Shown here: positions 17,689 through 27,521 of the stretch, one piece after another
How positions within the stretch are numbered: the first letter of the stretch is position 1
Layout of the letters: each line of letters opens with the position of its first letter
Origin: Arthrobacter sp. DNA4
Lineage (GTDB): Bacteria > Actinomycetota > Actinomycetes > Actinomycetales > Micrococcaceae
Assembly (NCBI RefSeq): GCF_024362385.1
Contig: NZ_CP101466.1
Coordinates: forward strand, 2,046,001 to 2,110,000
DNA length: 64,000 nucleotides
Reading direction: 5' to 3'
Translations under genes and position numbers: made by a program
Notes under the pieces: model-generated
What the model was told of the DNA's origin: nothing
The model's database searches: none
What the model saw: only the letters and a program-made list of their open reading frames with translations

Positions 17689-20600
17689 AAACCCGGCCTG
17701 ATCGTCGGGGGCGGCGTTCCGCCGGGCGGCGGCAGCATCCACGGAGGCGGGACGTTGGCGGGCGGCGCGGGCACGGGCGCCGGCGGGGGAGGGGGCGGAG
17801 GCGTGACCGGCCGGATCCCCGGAGCGGGCGCCGGCACACCGGGACGCGGGGCGAGATTCGTGCGCAGCTGGCTCATCATCGCGCTCATGATCACGGTGGA
17901 GGCGATGGCTCCGACGATGGACTGCACGGTGTTGGTGATCTCCATCGTCTTGAACAGCGTCTGGCGCCGGCCGAGACCCCGCTCGACCTCGTCGTGCACC
18001 TCCTTGCCGAGCGCCTGGGCGTCGGCCTCGGTGATGTCGACCCACTGCCCTTCGCCGGCCTCTTTGATCTCATCGCGGTCGGTCTTGGAGGTCTTCTGCC
18101 ACTTGTACAGGATGACGCCGTCCTCCGTGGTCTTCCACACCAGTCGCCAGACGGCACGGCCGCCCTGGAACTGCACGGCCAGCTGCCCGCTGGCACCCTG
18201 CCCGAGAAGGAACGGATACTTCGCCGGCCCGGATCGCCCGCGCCCGCCCGGGGGGACGCCCATCCCCTTGTTGAGCCAGCTCTGGTAGTCCTTCACCTCC
18301 TTGCGCGCGTCCGCCTCGCCCTGGCTGTTCCAGGGTTTGATCTCGAACACCTCGCGGCTGTCGACGTTGGTGATGTCGGGCTTGGCGTTCTGCTCGCTCG
18401 CCGACAGGCGCGACGGATCGCCGATCTCGGCATCGGTCAGGATCGTGGAGATCGGGATGTAGTTGGTGTAGATCCCGTCCTTCTCGTTCAGGTGCGACCC
18501 TTCGTAGTGATAGGCGATCAGCCGGTGCGCGGCGACGCCGAGGAACCACATGAACGGCTGATTCCCCGGCCGCCCTGGCGCGATGTAATACGCCTCGATC
18601 GCCCGGCCGTCCTGATCGCGGAGCGTGATCGGGTTGCCGCCTGCATACACGTAGACGTTCAGCCCGTCGGCCGTCTCAGTCGGGTCGGGACTCAGCCAGC
18701 GGCCCAGCCAGGGTGCGTAGTAGCGCACTCCGATCGAGACCAGCCCCGTCGCATCCCTCCGCTTGCCCAGCCAGCGGTCGCGTTTGGCGGTCTCGAGCGC
18801 GTTGCGTGCCGCCGCGTAGGACGTGCCGCCGTACGGGAAGTACTCCTCGTACGAGATCACGGCCGCATCCGCCGCCAGTTCGAGCGTCGTCGAGCCGAGG
18901 TGGTTGCGGTACTGGTGCCGCACGAGCTGAGACGGTCCGGCGTCCGCTCCGGAGGTCCGGGTCTCGACCAGGGCGACCGTGTCCTCGCCGATGTCGATGC
19001 GCAGGGTCTCCCGCACGGCCGTGGCAGTGCCGTCGGCTGCCAGCTCGCGGTCGATCTCGAGCCCGGGCAGCAGAATGCGCTCCGCACGTGGGGTGGGATC
19101 GGCGCCCGCCGCGGCCGCCCGGTCGACGGTCAGCCGGGTGCGCAGGCCGTCGCCGTCGTAGGAGTAGTACGTGATCTCGGGCAGAGCGCCCGGGACGACG
19201 ACCACCTGCTGCCCGGTGCTCGCCAGCCGGTCGCCGAGGTCCCACCGCATGGTGGCCAGTTGGGGGAGCGCGGTCGTCTCGCCGCCGGGGCCGTATGCGC
19301 AGCGCTCCGCCCACGTCGCGGGGTCCGCAGCGGCCGGTCCCGTCGCCGACAGCCGGTTACCGCTGCGGGCGGGCTCCAGCACGGACGGCTCGTCGTACGC
19401 GTAGCCCTGCCGCCAACCCCCGCTCGCGGTCGCGTGGGCGATCTCGGCGAGGTTGCCCACGGCGTCGTACCGGTACGTCTCGGTGTACGTCACGAGCGCG
19501 TTGCCGTCGCCGGGATGCACGAGACCGGTGCGCGGCGCATCCGACGGACCGGGCGGGGTCGGCGGCCCGGCCACCCCTCCCACCAGTCCCGCGTGCTCGC
19601 GCCCGGTCGCGGTGACGAGCCGGTAGAGGTGGTCGTAGCCGTAGTCGGCGCCGGGCTCCACCCGCCGGTTGCGGAAGAAGACGACATTCGCGAGGTCGGC
19701 GGTGTCGCGGATGCGAGTGACGTTCCCCGCCGGGTCGTGCGTGTAGGCGAGCGCCTGGACGACCTGCTGGTCGGCGGGATACCCGGATCGAATGGTGGTC
19801 AGCGACGCCAAGCGCGTGCTCCGGGGGTCGTAGCGGTACTCGGTGACCGTTCCGTTGCCGCGCTCGCGGCGGAGCATCCGGCCGGACGCGTCGTAGTCGG
19901 TCCCGGTCACGACGTGGAGGCCGGCGGCATCGGGGTCGAGCAGCCCGGCGGGCGGTGCCGCCACATGCAGCCACACGTCGAGCCGTTCGAGGAGCCCTCC
20001 TGCGCCGTGACCGTAGCGCAGGACGCAGGTGGCCATCCCCGCGCTCGCCGGCGTGGTCGTCTGCACGGGGCGCCCGATCGCGTCGTACCAGGTGCGTTTG
20101 CGGTACTCGCCTGGTTCCAGCAGCGGTTCCGCGCCCGCGGCGACGGCCGCAGCGGTGGTCGCCGCGGCGGTCGGCGACCAGTCCGGCAGGTCGCGGTAGG
20201 CGCGTGCTGTCCGGTGCACCTGCTCGGTGATGTCGCCCTGGTGGTCGTAGTGGCTGTTCTCGCGCATCCCGGAGCTGTCGTACACGCGGTAGATCCGGCC
20301 GGCGGCGTTCGCGCGGGCGACACCCTCTCCGTAGACCCAGCGCTGCAGCAGCACCTCGGTCCCGCCCGCCGGCCGCGCGAACAGGTGGGTGGGCCGCCGG
20401 GCGGCATCGTAGAGCCAGCGCATCCTCACGCCGTGCGCGTCGAGCGTCCGTGCGGGATGCCCGTCCGCGGCAGGGAGGGTCAGGTGGCGTCCGGAGTCCA
20501 TCGTGGCACGCACGAGCGTGCGGCCCAGACCGTCGAGGCCGTTGCGCGCCACCGCACCCGAGCGCACCACCTGCTCGACCACCGTCCGGCCGAGCGGATC

Positions 20601-23600
20601 GACGACGGCGAGCGGGCGTCCCGCCAGGTCGACCGCCATCCGGCTGGCCAGAACGCCGTCCGGACCGGCGTCCGCGAGCGCCGCGCACAGTCCGCCCGCC
20701 GCATCCAGCAGGCTGACCGCGGGCGTCCCCGCCAGAAGGGATGCCTTGGTCGCGGCGTCCTGCTCGGCCGCCACATCGGCGGGCGTCTCGCCCACGTCGC
20801 CGTCCAGGCGTCGGCGGCGCCACGAGACGTACGCGTCCGGCGCATCCCCCAGCAGGCGCGAGAGCGCGGGGCCGACGACCGGATCGGTGCGGTAGTCCTC
20901 CGCGGTCACCGTGTCCACGCGGTCCCAGCTCTCCTGACGCCAGGCCGCGATGACCGTCTTCTCCCAGGTGTCGTCGGGATGGAGGCGCCCGATCACCCGG
21001 CGCAGCGGGTCGCGCACGACCGTGGTCGCGAATCCCACCCGGCGGTCGCTCTCGAAGCGGTGACCGGCGCTGAAGAACGGCTCGAAGGTCTGCGCCGGGT
21101 CGCCCGCACGGTCGAGGATCACCCAGCTCGATCCGACCCAGCGCTCGGCGACCGCGCCGCCGTCGGCGAGAGGTCCGGCCTCGGCCTGCGTCTTGCGCTG
21201 CACCTCGTTGCCGAGCCCGTCGATGTGCGCGACGGCGATCTGCAGATCGGCGCCCGCCGGGTCGTCCGGAGCATGCTGGCGGCGGTTCAGCTGGACAGTG
21301 CAGACCGGCGTCGGGAACGGGTCGTCGCGGGTCCGGAGGAAGGCGGTCCGGTCGGAGACCGTCCGGGAGGTGGCGGCCTCGATGGCCGCGCCCGTGCCGT
21401 CGAGCGCGGTCGAGATCGCAACGATGTCGGCCTCGGCGAGATCGGGCTCGAAGCCCGCGAGGGAGTCGCCGGTCGGCTCGGCGGCGGTGCCGAGAAGTGC
21501 CACGCCGACCGGCAGGCCTAGGGCGTCGAAGGCGGCCTCGCTCCGCGAGCCCGAGGGTTCCGTCACCTGACGCGGTCCCAGCACGCGGAAGTCCAGCAGC
21601 GCGCGGCTGACGTTCCCCACCGGGTCGGTGGAGCTGACACGCAGCAGATCGCAGGGGTCGTACTCGATGCTGCCGACCCCGCCGAAGGCATCCACGAGCC
21701 GCCGCGGGAGGAAGAAGTGGGTTGTGGCGCTTTGCAGCTCCGTCGCGGGGGGATCGGCCGGATCGGCGGTGTAGCCGACCTCGCCCTGCGGGGCCCACCA
21801 TCCCGTCTCCCCGTCCAGCCGCACGTAGCCCGCGTCGCCCAGCGCTGCCGCGTCGGCCAGCTCACCGAGCACGTCCTGAGCCTGACCGCCGGTCAGGGCG
21901 AGCACGTACTCCTGGCCGGGAAGCGCGCGCGCCTCGAGCGTGCCGGGCGGGAGCAGCGTGGTCAGGTCGTCGCTGCGGTAGCGGAGGATGCGATCCTCGG
22001 TCACGCGCCAGCCCGCAGCCGGCCCCGGGCGCAGCGGATCGAGGTCGCGCTCCGGGAGGCGGTCGCCGTCCGCGGGCGCGGCGACGGCGGCCGTCCATGC
22101 CGTCTGCGCGTCGTCCCAAGTGGTGAGGCCGGAGGCCGGGAGTCCGGGCCAGTACAGGGCGGCGACCGTCGTGCGTGCGGGCAGCGGCGCCCGATACGTG
22201 TCGGGGAAGAGCGCCGGGTCGACGAGGGGATCGGTGTACCCGGCGGCCGTCGCGCGCAGCACGGGCGTGGCCTGCAGCGCGACGGCGACCGCGGCGTCGG
22301 CGGGGGAGAGACCGGGCTCGGGATGCGGCGAGCGTCGCCCGTACGCGACTGACAGCGCGCGTCGCACCGCGCCGAAGTCGTCCACCTCCAGTGTGAAGTC
22401 GTGCCGGACGCGGGGATCGCCGGCCTCGCGCTCGTACGTCGCCGTCAGTGACTCCCGCGCGATCGCGCGGGTGACGGCCGGCCGAGCGGCGTCGCCCGCC
22501 TGCAGCTCGCGCGCCGAGAACACGCTCTGCACCACCTGGTACGGGATGCCCTCTCGCGCGCTCCCGTCGAGCCCGTACACCTCCGTCTGCAGCACCCGCC
22601 CGCGCAGCGCCCGGAGACTCGTGCCCGCCGGCGCCTCCTTGCGGCTCAGCGTTCCGTCCGGGTCGCCCTCCCAGCCCTGGCCCGCGGGCCAGTCTCCCGG
22701 GAGCGGGCTGTCGCCGCAGTGGTGCCAGGTGCGGGTCAGCGTGGGTGGGCGCCAGGGCGTCGCGGCATCCTCGTCCATCCGCTCGTCGGCCTCGATCGTC
22801 TCGACCATCCCGAAGCCGGCGAACTCGCGTTCCTCACGGTCGAAACAGCCTTCGTGATAGCGGTAGGTCGACGTGAAGCGCGTGCGCCCGACGAGATCGT
22901 GCACGTCGACGCGCTCGACCACGTGCACGCAGAACGGCAGCCGGGTCGTCCACGTCCGGCCCGCCATTCGGTCCGCCACTGCGAAGCGCGTGCTCGGGGC
23001 GTAAGCGACCTCCGTCCGGCTGCCGAGATTGTCGGTCGTGCCGACGAGCAGGTGCGGCTTCTCGGCGAGCAGCTGCACGTACCGCAGAGCGCGGCCCTGT
23101 GCGCCCGCGAGCGGCGACGACCAAACCAGTGCCGCCGTCCCGGTGCCGAGCAGATCGAGCACCTGGACGTCCGCGCTGTCGTCCGCAGACGGGAAGGCGA
23201 GCTGCACCGGGTCGCCCCAGCCGTTGCCCGACTGGTTGAACACGAGCCGGACGCCCTCGCGGTGCAGGTACACCAGGTCTGTCGTCCCCGAGCCGTCGAT
23301 GTCGGCCAGGCGCACGCGACGCGGGTCGAAGTGTTCGGCGTCGTCGAGCAAGGGCGCGCGATCCATCGTCACCTTGGATCCGAACCGACCCCGGCCGAGG
23401 TTCGGCCAATAGCAGACCTCCCCGGCGCGGATACGGACCAGATCGGCCATCCCGTCGCCGGACATGTCTGCGAGCGCCAGCTCGTTCAGCTGGTCGCCGA
23501 AGCCTCCCGACGGGCCCTGCTCCTCGTCGGCGGGGAGGTCGACGCTCAGGCGCTCGCCGAAACCCGCCTCTCCGAGCGACGGGTGCCACCAGAGCCGGTC

Positions 23601-25286
23601 CCCGGCTGACACCAGAGCGTCCGCGCGCGCATCCCCGTCGAGGTCCACCAGCCGGAGGGACGGGTCGTCGCCGGGAACCGGCAGCACCGAGGTGAACGGC
23701 CGGTGCGCCTCCCAGGACTCGTCCTCGTCATGCTCGAAGAGGCCGGCGAGCGGTCCCTCCAGCTCGACGAGGTCGGGCAGCCCGTCGCCGGCGAGGTCCA
23801 GGATGCGGACGCCGCCTGCCCGGAGGGAGGGCAGATTCGCGACGGGAGCCGCGGCCGAGAACGCCGCCCGCGGCGCGCTGAGCGGACTCTCGTTGCGCAG
23901 GTAGTACCAGGCACCCGGTTCGCGGCGGAGCAGACCGGGGATGCCCTCCCCGTGCAGATCCGCCCATTCGAAGCCGAGGAGTCCAGCTGGGATGCCGCTG
24001 GAGTCGGTCTCCAGCTCGCGGACCTGCGGATCCAGTCGCGGCTCGCTGTAAGTGAACTCGACCGGCGGCAGCGACCGGCTCACATAGCCCGCGCCGTCAC
24101 GACGGTGCCCGTGCTGGGTGACCGAGCGTAGCGAGCTGTAGACCGGGGCATCGACCGTCCCCGCGGCTATGTCTCCGGTATAGGCGAGCTCTAACGAGCG
24201 CACCAAGCCGTCATAGCCCGGCCCGTGCGGGGTGTCCGGTATGTGATGAAACATAAGGAAGCGGCGACACAGCCGCGTCGTACGCACCTCGAACCCGGCA
24301 CGGTAGGTCGAGAACGGATCAGCCCGCATGAGCCAGTCGCCCCCGTCGCCGGGCTCAGGCGCGTTGGCGTCGTGCTCCCCATAGTCGAGCACAAGCTCAA
24401 ACAGCCACTCTTGTGCGTCGAGGTCAGTGGACGAGACGAATCGGGGGCGACGGCCGGCGTCGTCGAGGAACGGTTTGCGATTGCCATAGCGGATCGACTT
24501 TAGGTACCTGTTAACCGTTCGTCGGCTGTCATCGCGATCGCCGCGATTCGCCTCGCTTGCGAGGCTGAGCAGGACGCCTGTACCGTCGTCGGCACGGTAG
24601 GTGTAGGCAATCACGTTGCCCCGGTCGTCGCGGCTGTAGCTCAGTAGCCAGCTGAATACCCGGGAGGGATCGGCGGGGTCGCTGATACGCGAGGCGGCAT
24701 CGGCACCGTAGGTGTTGTGGATGTTCTCTGCCGTCAGCACCCGCCAGTGCGTGTCGCCATCGTCGCGGATCCACCGCTCGATGCGAACGGGGCGGTCCTC
24801 GACACGGGCACGGAACCTGGTAATGGAGTACCCGGCCTGCGTTTGGGTGTCGGGCGGAGCGGGGATCGGGACGAGGTCTTCCGATCCTGTGAGGAAAAAC
24901 GTGTCGCCGTCGTTGTAGAGGGGAAGTCCACGATCCGTGCGGCGGGAGATGAACGGAGTGTGGACCGCCCAGCCAAAACCGAACGGGCCGTTGCCGCCTG
25001 CGCTATCATAATCGAGTGCCAAAGCGGGGCCGAATCCGGCGCGCCCAGGACTCGTGGGAATCGGTATCGTGAACGTGCCTGTTCCTGTCGCCACGTTGCT
25101 GGCGAACTTTTCGCCCATGGGCCGGATCGCACCGCCGCCTTTGGGCAGGCTGACCGGGGGTCCGAGTGGGCCCGCTGGACCCGGGTCGAGGGACGACACC
25201 CCCGCAGCGCCGTAGTCCGGAGCCGTCTTCAAGACGCTCGCCCCTGTTGCCCATGAGCGCTGCTGCCGGACTTGATCTGGCATCAT
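17685..25286 (-). CDS. Tc toxin TcB-TcC fusion with RHS cocoon and a PD-(D/E)xK-like C-terminal payload
   Basis: 2533 residues. The N-terminus is SpvB-type (SLPKGGGAIRPMGEKF, TSPGRAGFGPALALDYDS, GNGPFGFGWAVHTPFISRRT). FG-GAP/VCBS-like repeats and TcB middle domains follow, then YD/RHS repeats that close with the RHS-core signature (YYAPWLGRWLSPDP, NVYVYAGGNPI, RDQDGR). In Tc toxins TcB and TcC form a hollow shell around the variable C-terminal toxin, which is auto-cleaved after the core. Here the tail is about 305 residues (17688-18602). It holds KPDITNV with D2304 and VFEIKP with E2315 and K2317, matching a PD-(D/E)xK nuclease motif, then a hydrophobic helix (about 2452-2474) and a Pro-rich end. 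The start is ATG 25284-25286 with GGGGAG upstream. A TTG at 25298 is open but unlikely. The first 1.1 kb is less GC-rich than the rest. Confidence 0.93.
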   Translation of the reverse strand: MMPDQVRQQRSWATGASVLKTAPDYGAAGVSSLDPGPAGPLGPPVSLPKGGGAIRPMGEKFASNVATGTGTFTIPIPTSPGRAGFGPALALDYDSAGGNGPFGFGWAVHTPFISRRTDRGLPLYNDGDTFFLTGSEDLVPIPAPPDTQTQAGYSITRFRARVEDRPVRIERWIRDDGDTHWRVLTAENIHNTYGADAASRISDPADPSRVFSWLLSYSRDDRGNVIAYTYRADDGTGVLLSLASEANRGDRDDSRRTVNRYLKSIRYGNRKPFLDDAGRRPRFVSSTDLDAQEWLFELVLDYGEHDANAPEPGDGGDWLMRADPFSTYRAGFEVRTTRLCRRFLMFHHIPDTPHGPGYDGLVRSLELAYTGDIAAGTVDAPVYSSLRSVTQHGHRRDGAGYVSRSLPPVEFTYSEPRLDPQVRELETDSSGIPAGLLGFEWADLHGEGIPGLLRREPGAWYYLRNESPLSAPRAAFSAAAPVANLPSLRAGGVRILDLAGDGLPDLVELEGPLAGLFEHDEDESWEAHRPFTSVLPVPGDDPSLRLVDLDGDARADALVSAGDRLWWHPSLGEAGFGERLSVDLPADEEQGPSGGFGDQLNELALADMSGDGMADLVRIRAGEVCYWPNLGRGRFGSKVTMDRAPLLDDAEHFDPRRVRLADIDGSGTTDLVYLHREGVRLVFNQSGNGWGDPVQLAFPSADDSADVQVLDLLGTGTAALVWSSPLAGAQGRALRYVQLLAEKPHLLVGTTDNLGSRTEVAYAPSTRFAVADRMAGRTWTTRLPFCVHVVERVDVHDLVGRTRFTSTYRYHEGCFDREEREFAGFGMVETIEADERMDEDAATPWRPPTLTRTWHHCGDSPLPGDWPAGQGWEGDPDGTLSRKEAPAGTSLRALRGRVLQTEVYGLDGSAREGIPYQVVQSVFSARELQAGDAARPAVTRAIARESLTATYEREAGDPRVRHDFTLEVDDFGAVRRALSVAYGRRSPHPEPGLSPADAAVAVALQATPVLRATAAGYTDPLVDPALFPDTYRAPLPARTTVAALYWPGLPASGLTTWDDAQTAWTAAVAAPADGDRLPERDLDPLRPGPAAGWRVTEDRILRYRSDDLTTLLPPGTLEARALPGQEYVLALTGGQAQDVLGELADAAALGDAGYVRLDGETGWWAPQGEVGYTADPADPPATELQSATTHFFLPRRLVDAFGGVGSIEYDPCDLLRVSSTDPVGNVSRALLDFRVLGPRQVTEPSGSRSEAAFDALGLPVGVALLGTAAEPTGDSLAGFEPDLAEADIVAISTALDGTGAAIEAATSRTVSDRTAFLRTRDDPFPTPVCTVQLNRRQHAPDDPAGADLQIAVAHIDGLGNEVQRKTQAEAGPLADGGAVAERWVGSSWVILDRAGDPAQTFEPFFSAGHRFESDRRVGFATTVVRDPLRRVIGRLHPDDTWEKTVIAAWRQESWDRVDTVTAEDYRTDPVVGPALSRLLGDAPDAYVSWRRRRLDGDVGETPADVAAEQDAATKASLLAGTPAVSLLDAAGGLCAALADAGPDGVLASRMAVDLAGRPLAVVDPLGRTVVEQVVRSGAVARNGLDGLGRTLVRATMDSGRHLTLPAADGHPARTLDAHGVRMRWLYDAARRPTHLFARPAGGTEVLLQRWVYGEGVARANAAGRIYRVYDSSGMRENSHYDHQGDITEQVHRTARAYRDLPDWSPTAAATTAAAVAAGAEPLLEPGEYRKRTWYDAIGRPVQTTTPASAGMATCVLRYGHGAGGLLERLDVWLHVAAPPAGLLDPDAAGLHVVTGTDYDASGRMLRRERGNGTVTEYRYDPRSTRLASLTTIRSGYPADQQVVQALAYTHDPAGNVTRIRDTADLANVVFFRNRRVEPGADYGYDHLYRLVTATGREHAGLVGGVAGPPTPPGPSDAPRTGLVHPGDGNALVTYTETYRYDAVGNLAEIAHATASGGWRQGYAYDEPSVLEPARSGNRLSATGPAAADPATWAERCAYGPGGETTALPQLATMRWDLGDRLASTGQQVVVVPGALPEITYYSYDGDGLRTRLTVDRAAAAGADPTPRAERILLPGLEIDRELAADGTATAVRETLRIDIGEDTVALVETRTSGADAGPSQLVRHQYRNHLGSTTLELAADAAVISYEEYFPYGGTSYAAARNALETAKRDRWLGKRRDATGLVSIGVRYYAPWLGRWLSPDPTETADGLNVYVYAGGNPITLRDQDGRAIEAYYIAPGRPGNQPFMWFLGVAAHRLIAYHYEGSHLNEKDGIYTNYIPISTILTDAEIGDPSRLSASEQNAKPDITNVDSREVFEIKPWNSQGEADARKEVKDYQSWLNKGMGVPPGGRGRSGPAKYPFLLGQGASGQLAVQFQGGRAVWRLVWKTTEDGVILYKWQKTSKTDRDEIKEAGEGQWVDITEADAQALGKEVHDEVERGLGRRQTLFKTMEITNTVQSIVGAIASTVIMSAMMSQLRTNLAPRPGVPAPAPGIRPVTPPPPPPPAPVPAPPANVPPPWMLPPPGGTPPPTIRPGL

Positions 25287-26113
25287 GTCTCCCCTCAAAG
25301 CCGGTGTAAGCCCGCCTACGGCTCATGGATAGCTTTCTCTGTCAATCCGTCCAGCTCCATGTCAGTTCACTTCTCAATAGCGAGCCCGAACGCCTCGATT
25401 GACGGGTCCGTCAAACGAGAAGTCGTACTTTTGCTGGCGGCTTCACGTGCCAGTATCGGCACACGTCCGTTACGGCGGCGTTACCGATGCCAAGTTCGCG
25501 TCCCAGCAGAGGCTCCCGTGCCTGTTACTCCAGATGCATGGCCTCTTGCTGGCGCCCACGGGTCGGGGAGCGACGTCGGACCGCAGCCCAAACGCAGGAC
25601 ATTTTGTTGAGGGACTAAGCCCTCTGCAGTCGGGAGACTCCCGGCAGGCGGGGTCTAGACGATATGTAGCAGGAAGTGGCCGGTCCTGGGGCGTGCTAGC
25701 CCCCGGCGTGTCTGGTCCTTCTGAAGGCTATTGTCGCCGGACCGTATCTGGGAGCGTCCAGCTTTTTCGTGGTGCTCTCCGGGCGGGGAATGGTGGATGC
25801 TCCGGATCCTGTTTCCGGCGCTGACGCCTGTGTCAGAAGGCCCAAAAAGTGTGATCCAGTGGGGCTGGAACCTCATTTTCAAAGCAAGACGCGGGTTGCC
25901 TGCCACACTTGGCGGACAGGTAGAGCCACATTTGAAATTGGGAGGTTCCAGCTATGTTTGGGCGTCAACCGTATCCGCCGCAGCTTCGCCGTTTGTGGGG
26001 GACAGGGCAAGCCTTCCGCCTACGTTGCAATCCCTGGCTGCGGCGCCCTCTTCAGTAAGCATTACGAGCTGCAGGGAGCCCCTCTCAGCGCCAACTTTAC
26101 ATGAAGTCGGCTA
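25287..26113. other. Upstream region of the Tc operon
   Basis: I see no supported gene in these 827 bp. The stretch holds the SARP-type direct repeat at 25469-25484. In the gene direction, about nine bases past the repeat, it has a -10-like GATACT (about 25450-25455). A transcript from there would have a leader of about 150 bases before the TcB-TcC start. The rest is featureless and less GC-rich than the Tc genes. Confidence 0.5.
25469..25484 (-). promoter_or_regulatory. SARP-type operator, box 1 (Tc operon)
   Basis: On the plus strand this reads GTTACGGCGGCGTTAC, two GTTAC units with an 11-bp period, about 180 bp upstream of the TcB-TcC start. The gene-sense reading is GTAACGCCGCCGTAAC, followed after nine bases by a -10-like GATACT. 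The same architecture recurs at four other promoters in the window. Confidence 0.65.
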
Positions 26114-26652
26114 TCAGCTTTGAAGGTCGCAGAGTTGACGTTTGTAGGTGACCTGAAAAGCTTCCTTACAGCCGAGATGCAACGCCTACGACCTGCCCGC
26201 ACCAACTTCCCCACCGATTCGTAAGCGGCGAATCTCGACAGGAAATCGATCGCGAATCGACTGGCTAGCTTCTCGGGGATTGTGATCTCGACACCGATGA
26301 CCCCTGATGCTCGACTGAACGCCAAGACGTTGAGGAAGGATATTAGGTCGTCCGGGGTGACCCCCACCGTTTCGCATCCATTGATGAATACGAGGGGGTT
26401 GGGACTCGCTCATCGCACCTTCCAGTTGAATAGGTCCGAGGGAATTAGCCGTTGCTTGCGGCCGACGCCCAACCATACGTCGTTCTTTTCTCGGCCCCCA
26501 TGACAATAGAAGTACACCAGGTGGAGATATGGTCGCTTCAACATCGAGCCGATCTCGACTCGGTCACTACGCACCTCAGTGTGGTAAGCCCGTATGGCTT
26601 CCACGTCGGTCTGATGGCTATGTAGCTGTTGTAGGTCCTCGCTGACTGGAGC
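26114..26652 (-). pseudogene. CHAT-domain (caspase-like) protease remnant
   Basis: Three reading frames join into one CHAT-domain C-terminus. The first (26410-26652) carries HLVYFYCHGG, with the predicted catalytic His, and LIPSDLFNWKV. The second (about 26160-26405) carries PLVFINGCETVGVTPDDL, with the predicted catalytic Cys, and FLNVLAFSRASGVIGVE. A third frame gives a plausible tail ending at a TGA at 26114-26116. An in-frame stop at 26653-26655 cuts off the N-terminus. CHAT proteases are caspase relatives and often act as effectors in conflict systems. This one is dead but lies between the Tc promoter and other members of the putative regulon. Confidence 0.7.
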
Positions 26653-26708
26653 TCATGCTGCCGAAGGCGTTTGCCCAAAGTCGTTAACGCCGGCAGCGAA
26701 GCTAGGAG

Positions 26709-27521
26709 TCAGTGCTGCCAGCGACCAGTTGGTAGTCGAATTGCCTCGTCGGTGCCCGGCCACCGAGGGATTGATAGCAGCACCAGTTGCAAGCCCTCGT
26801 ACCCAGTGGTCCGAAATTGAAAAGTAGTGCCCGCCGGTATGTCCACGGCCACGCCGGGCCAAAGCAGGTCTACCCTTTCGGGTCCCTCCGGATCCGATCG
26901 CCAGACTTCTCCGTGCCCTCCTACCACGTACCAAACTTCGTAAATTGAACGGTGTCGAACAGGGAATGAACACATTCCTGGGCGCAAAATGCAGTGAGCC
27001 AAACTGCCGTTCTCAACTCCGCCCAGCAGTCGTATCTCGGAGTTATCTGGAGCGGTGTAGTCCGGGTGACGAGGGAGGTCCCCCGAGAGCCAGTAATCCT
27101 CACTCAGCTCGCTAGCCGGTGAAACGCCGGCCGCCCCGACCGACCAGGGCCCCGTATCGACGATGTTGAAGAGTTCGCGACGCCAAGACGGCAGCACGAC
27201 GACGAGGAATACCAAGGAAGTCCCTTGGTTGGCTCGGTATTGAAACTGTGTACCACGCGGCATCCAGACAAACCTTCCAGGACGTAAGGCGATGATTCCC
27301 TCCCGCCCTTGATACCGGCGCCAGATCTCTCCCGAGCCCCCGAGCACAAAGTAGCCCTCGTCCAGCTCCGGAAGCTCATGTGTGGGCGCCACCTCACCGG
27401 CCGGACAGACAGCGTGCGTGAGATCACCGCCGCTGGACTTGAGGATGTAGCGGATTTCCGCTCCACCGCCCGGTGACACAGAGTCCGGAGGGCCTGCGAG
27501 CACCTGACGAGCGAACTTCAC
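26709..27521 (-). CDS. Bicupin protein
   Basis: 270 residues with two cupin barrels. The first (about 30-115) shows GEVAPTHELPELDEGYFVLGGSGEIW and then RPGRFVWMPRGTQFQYRA. The second (about 170-265) shows FPVRHRSIYEVWYVVGGHGEVW and WPGVAVDIPAGTTFQFRT. Each has His and Glu residues where the cupin motif 1 places metal ligands, and a matching PxG..F motif 2. The reaction is not predictable; such proteins may be dioxygenases, isomerases or small-molecule binding proteins. The start is GTG 27519-27521 with AGGTGG a few bases upstream. It is a single gene with no operon partner, and no SARP-type repeat is seen in front of it. Confidence 0.85.
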   Translation of the reverse strand: MKFARQVLAGPPDSVSPGGGAEIRYILKSSGGDLTHAVCPAGEVAPTHELPELDEGYFVLGGSGEIWRRYQGREGIIALRPGRFVWMPRGTQFQYRANQGTSLVFLVVVLPSWRRELFNIVDTGPWSVGAAGVSPASELSEDYWLSGDLPRHPDYTAPDNSEIRLLGGVENGSLAHCILRPGMCSFPVRHRSIYEVWYVVGGHGEVWRSDPEGPERVDLLWPGVAVDIPAGTTFQFRTTGYEGLQLVLLSIPRWPGTDEAIRLPTGRWQH

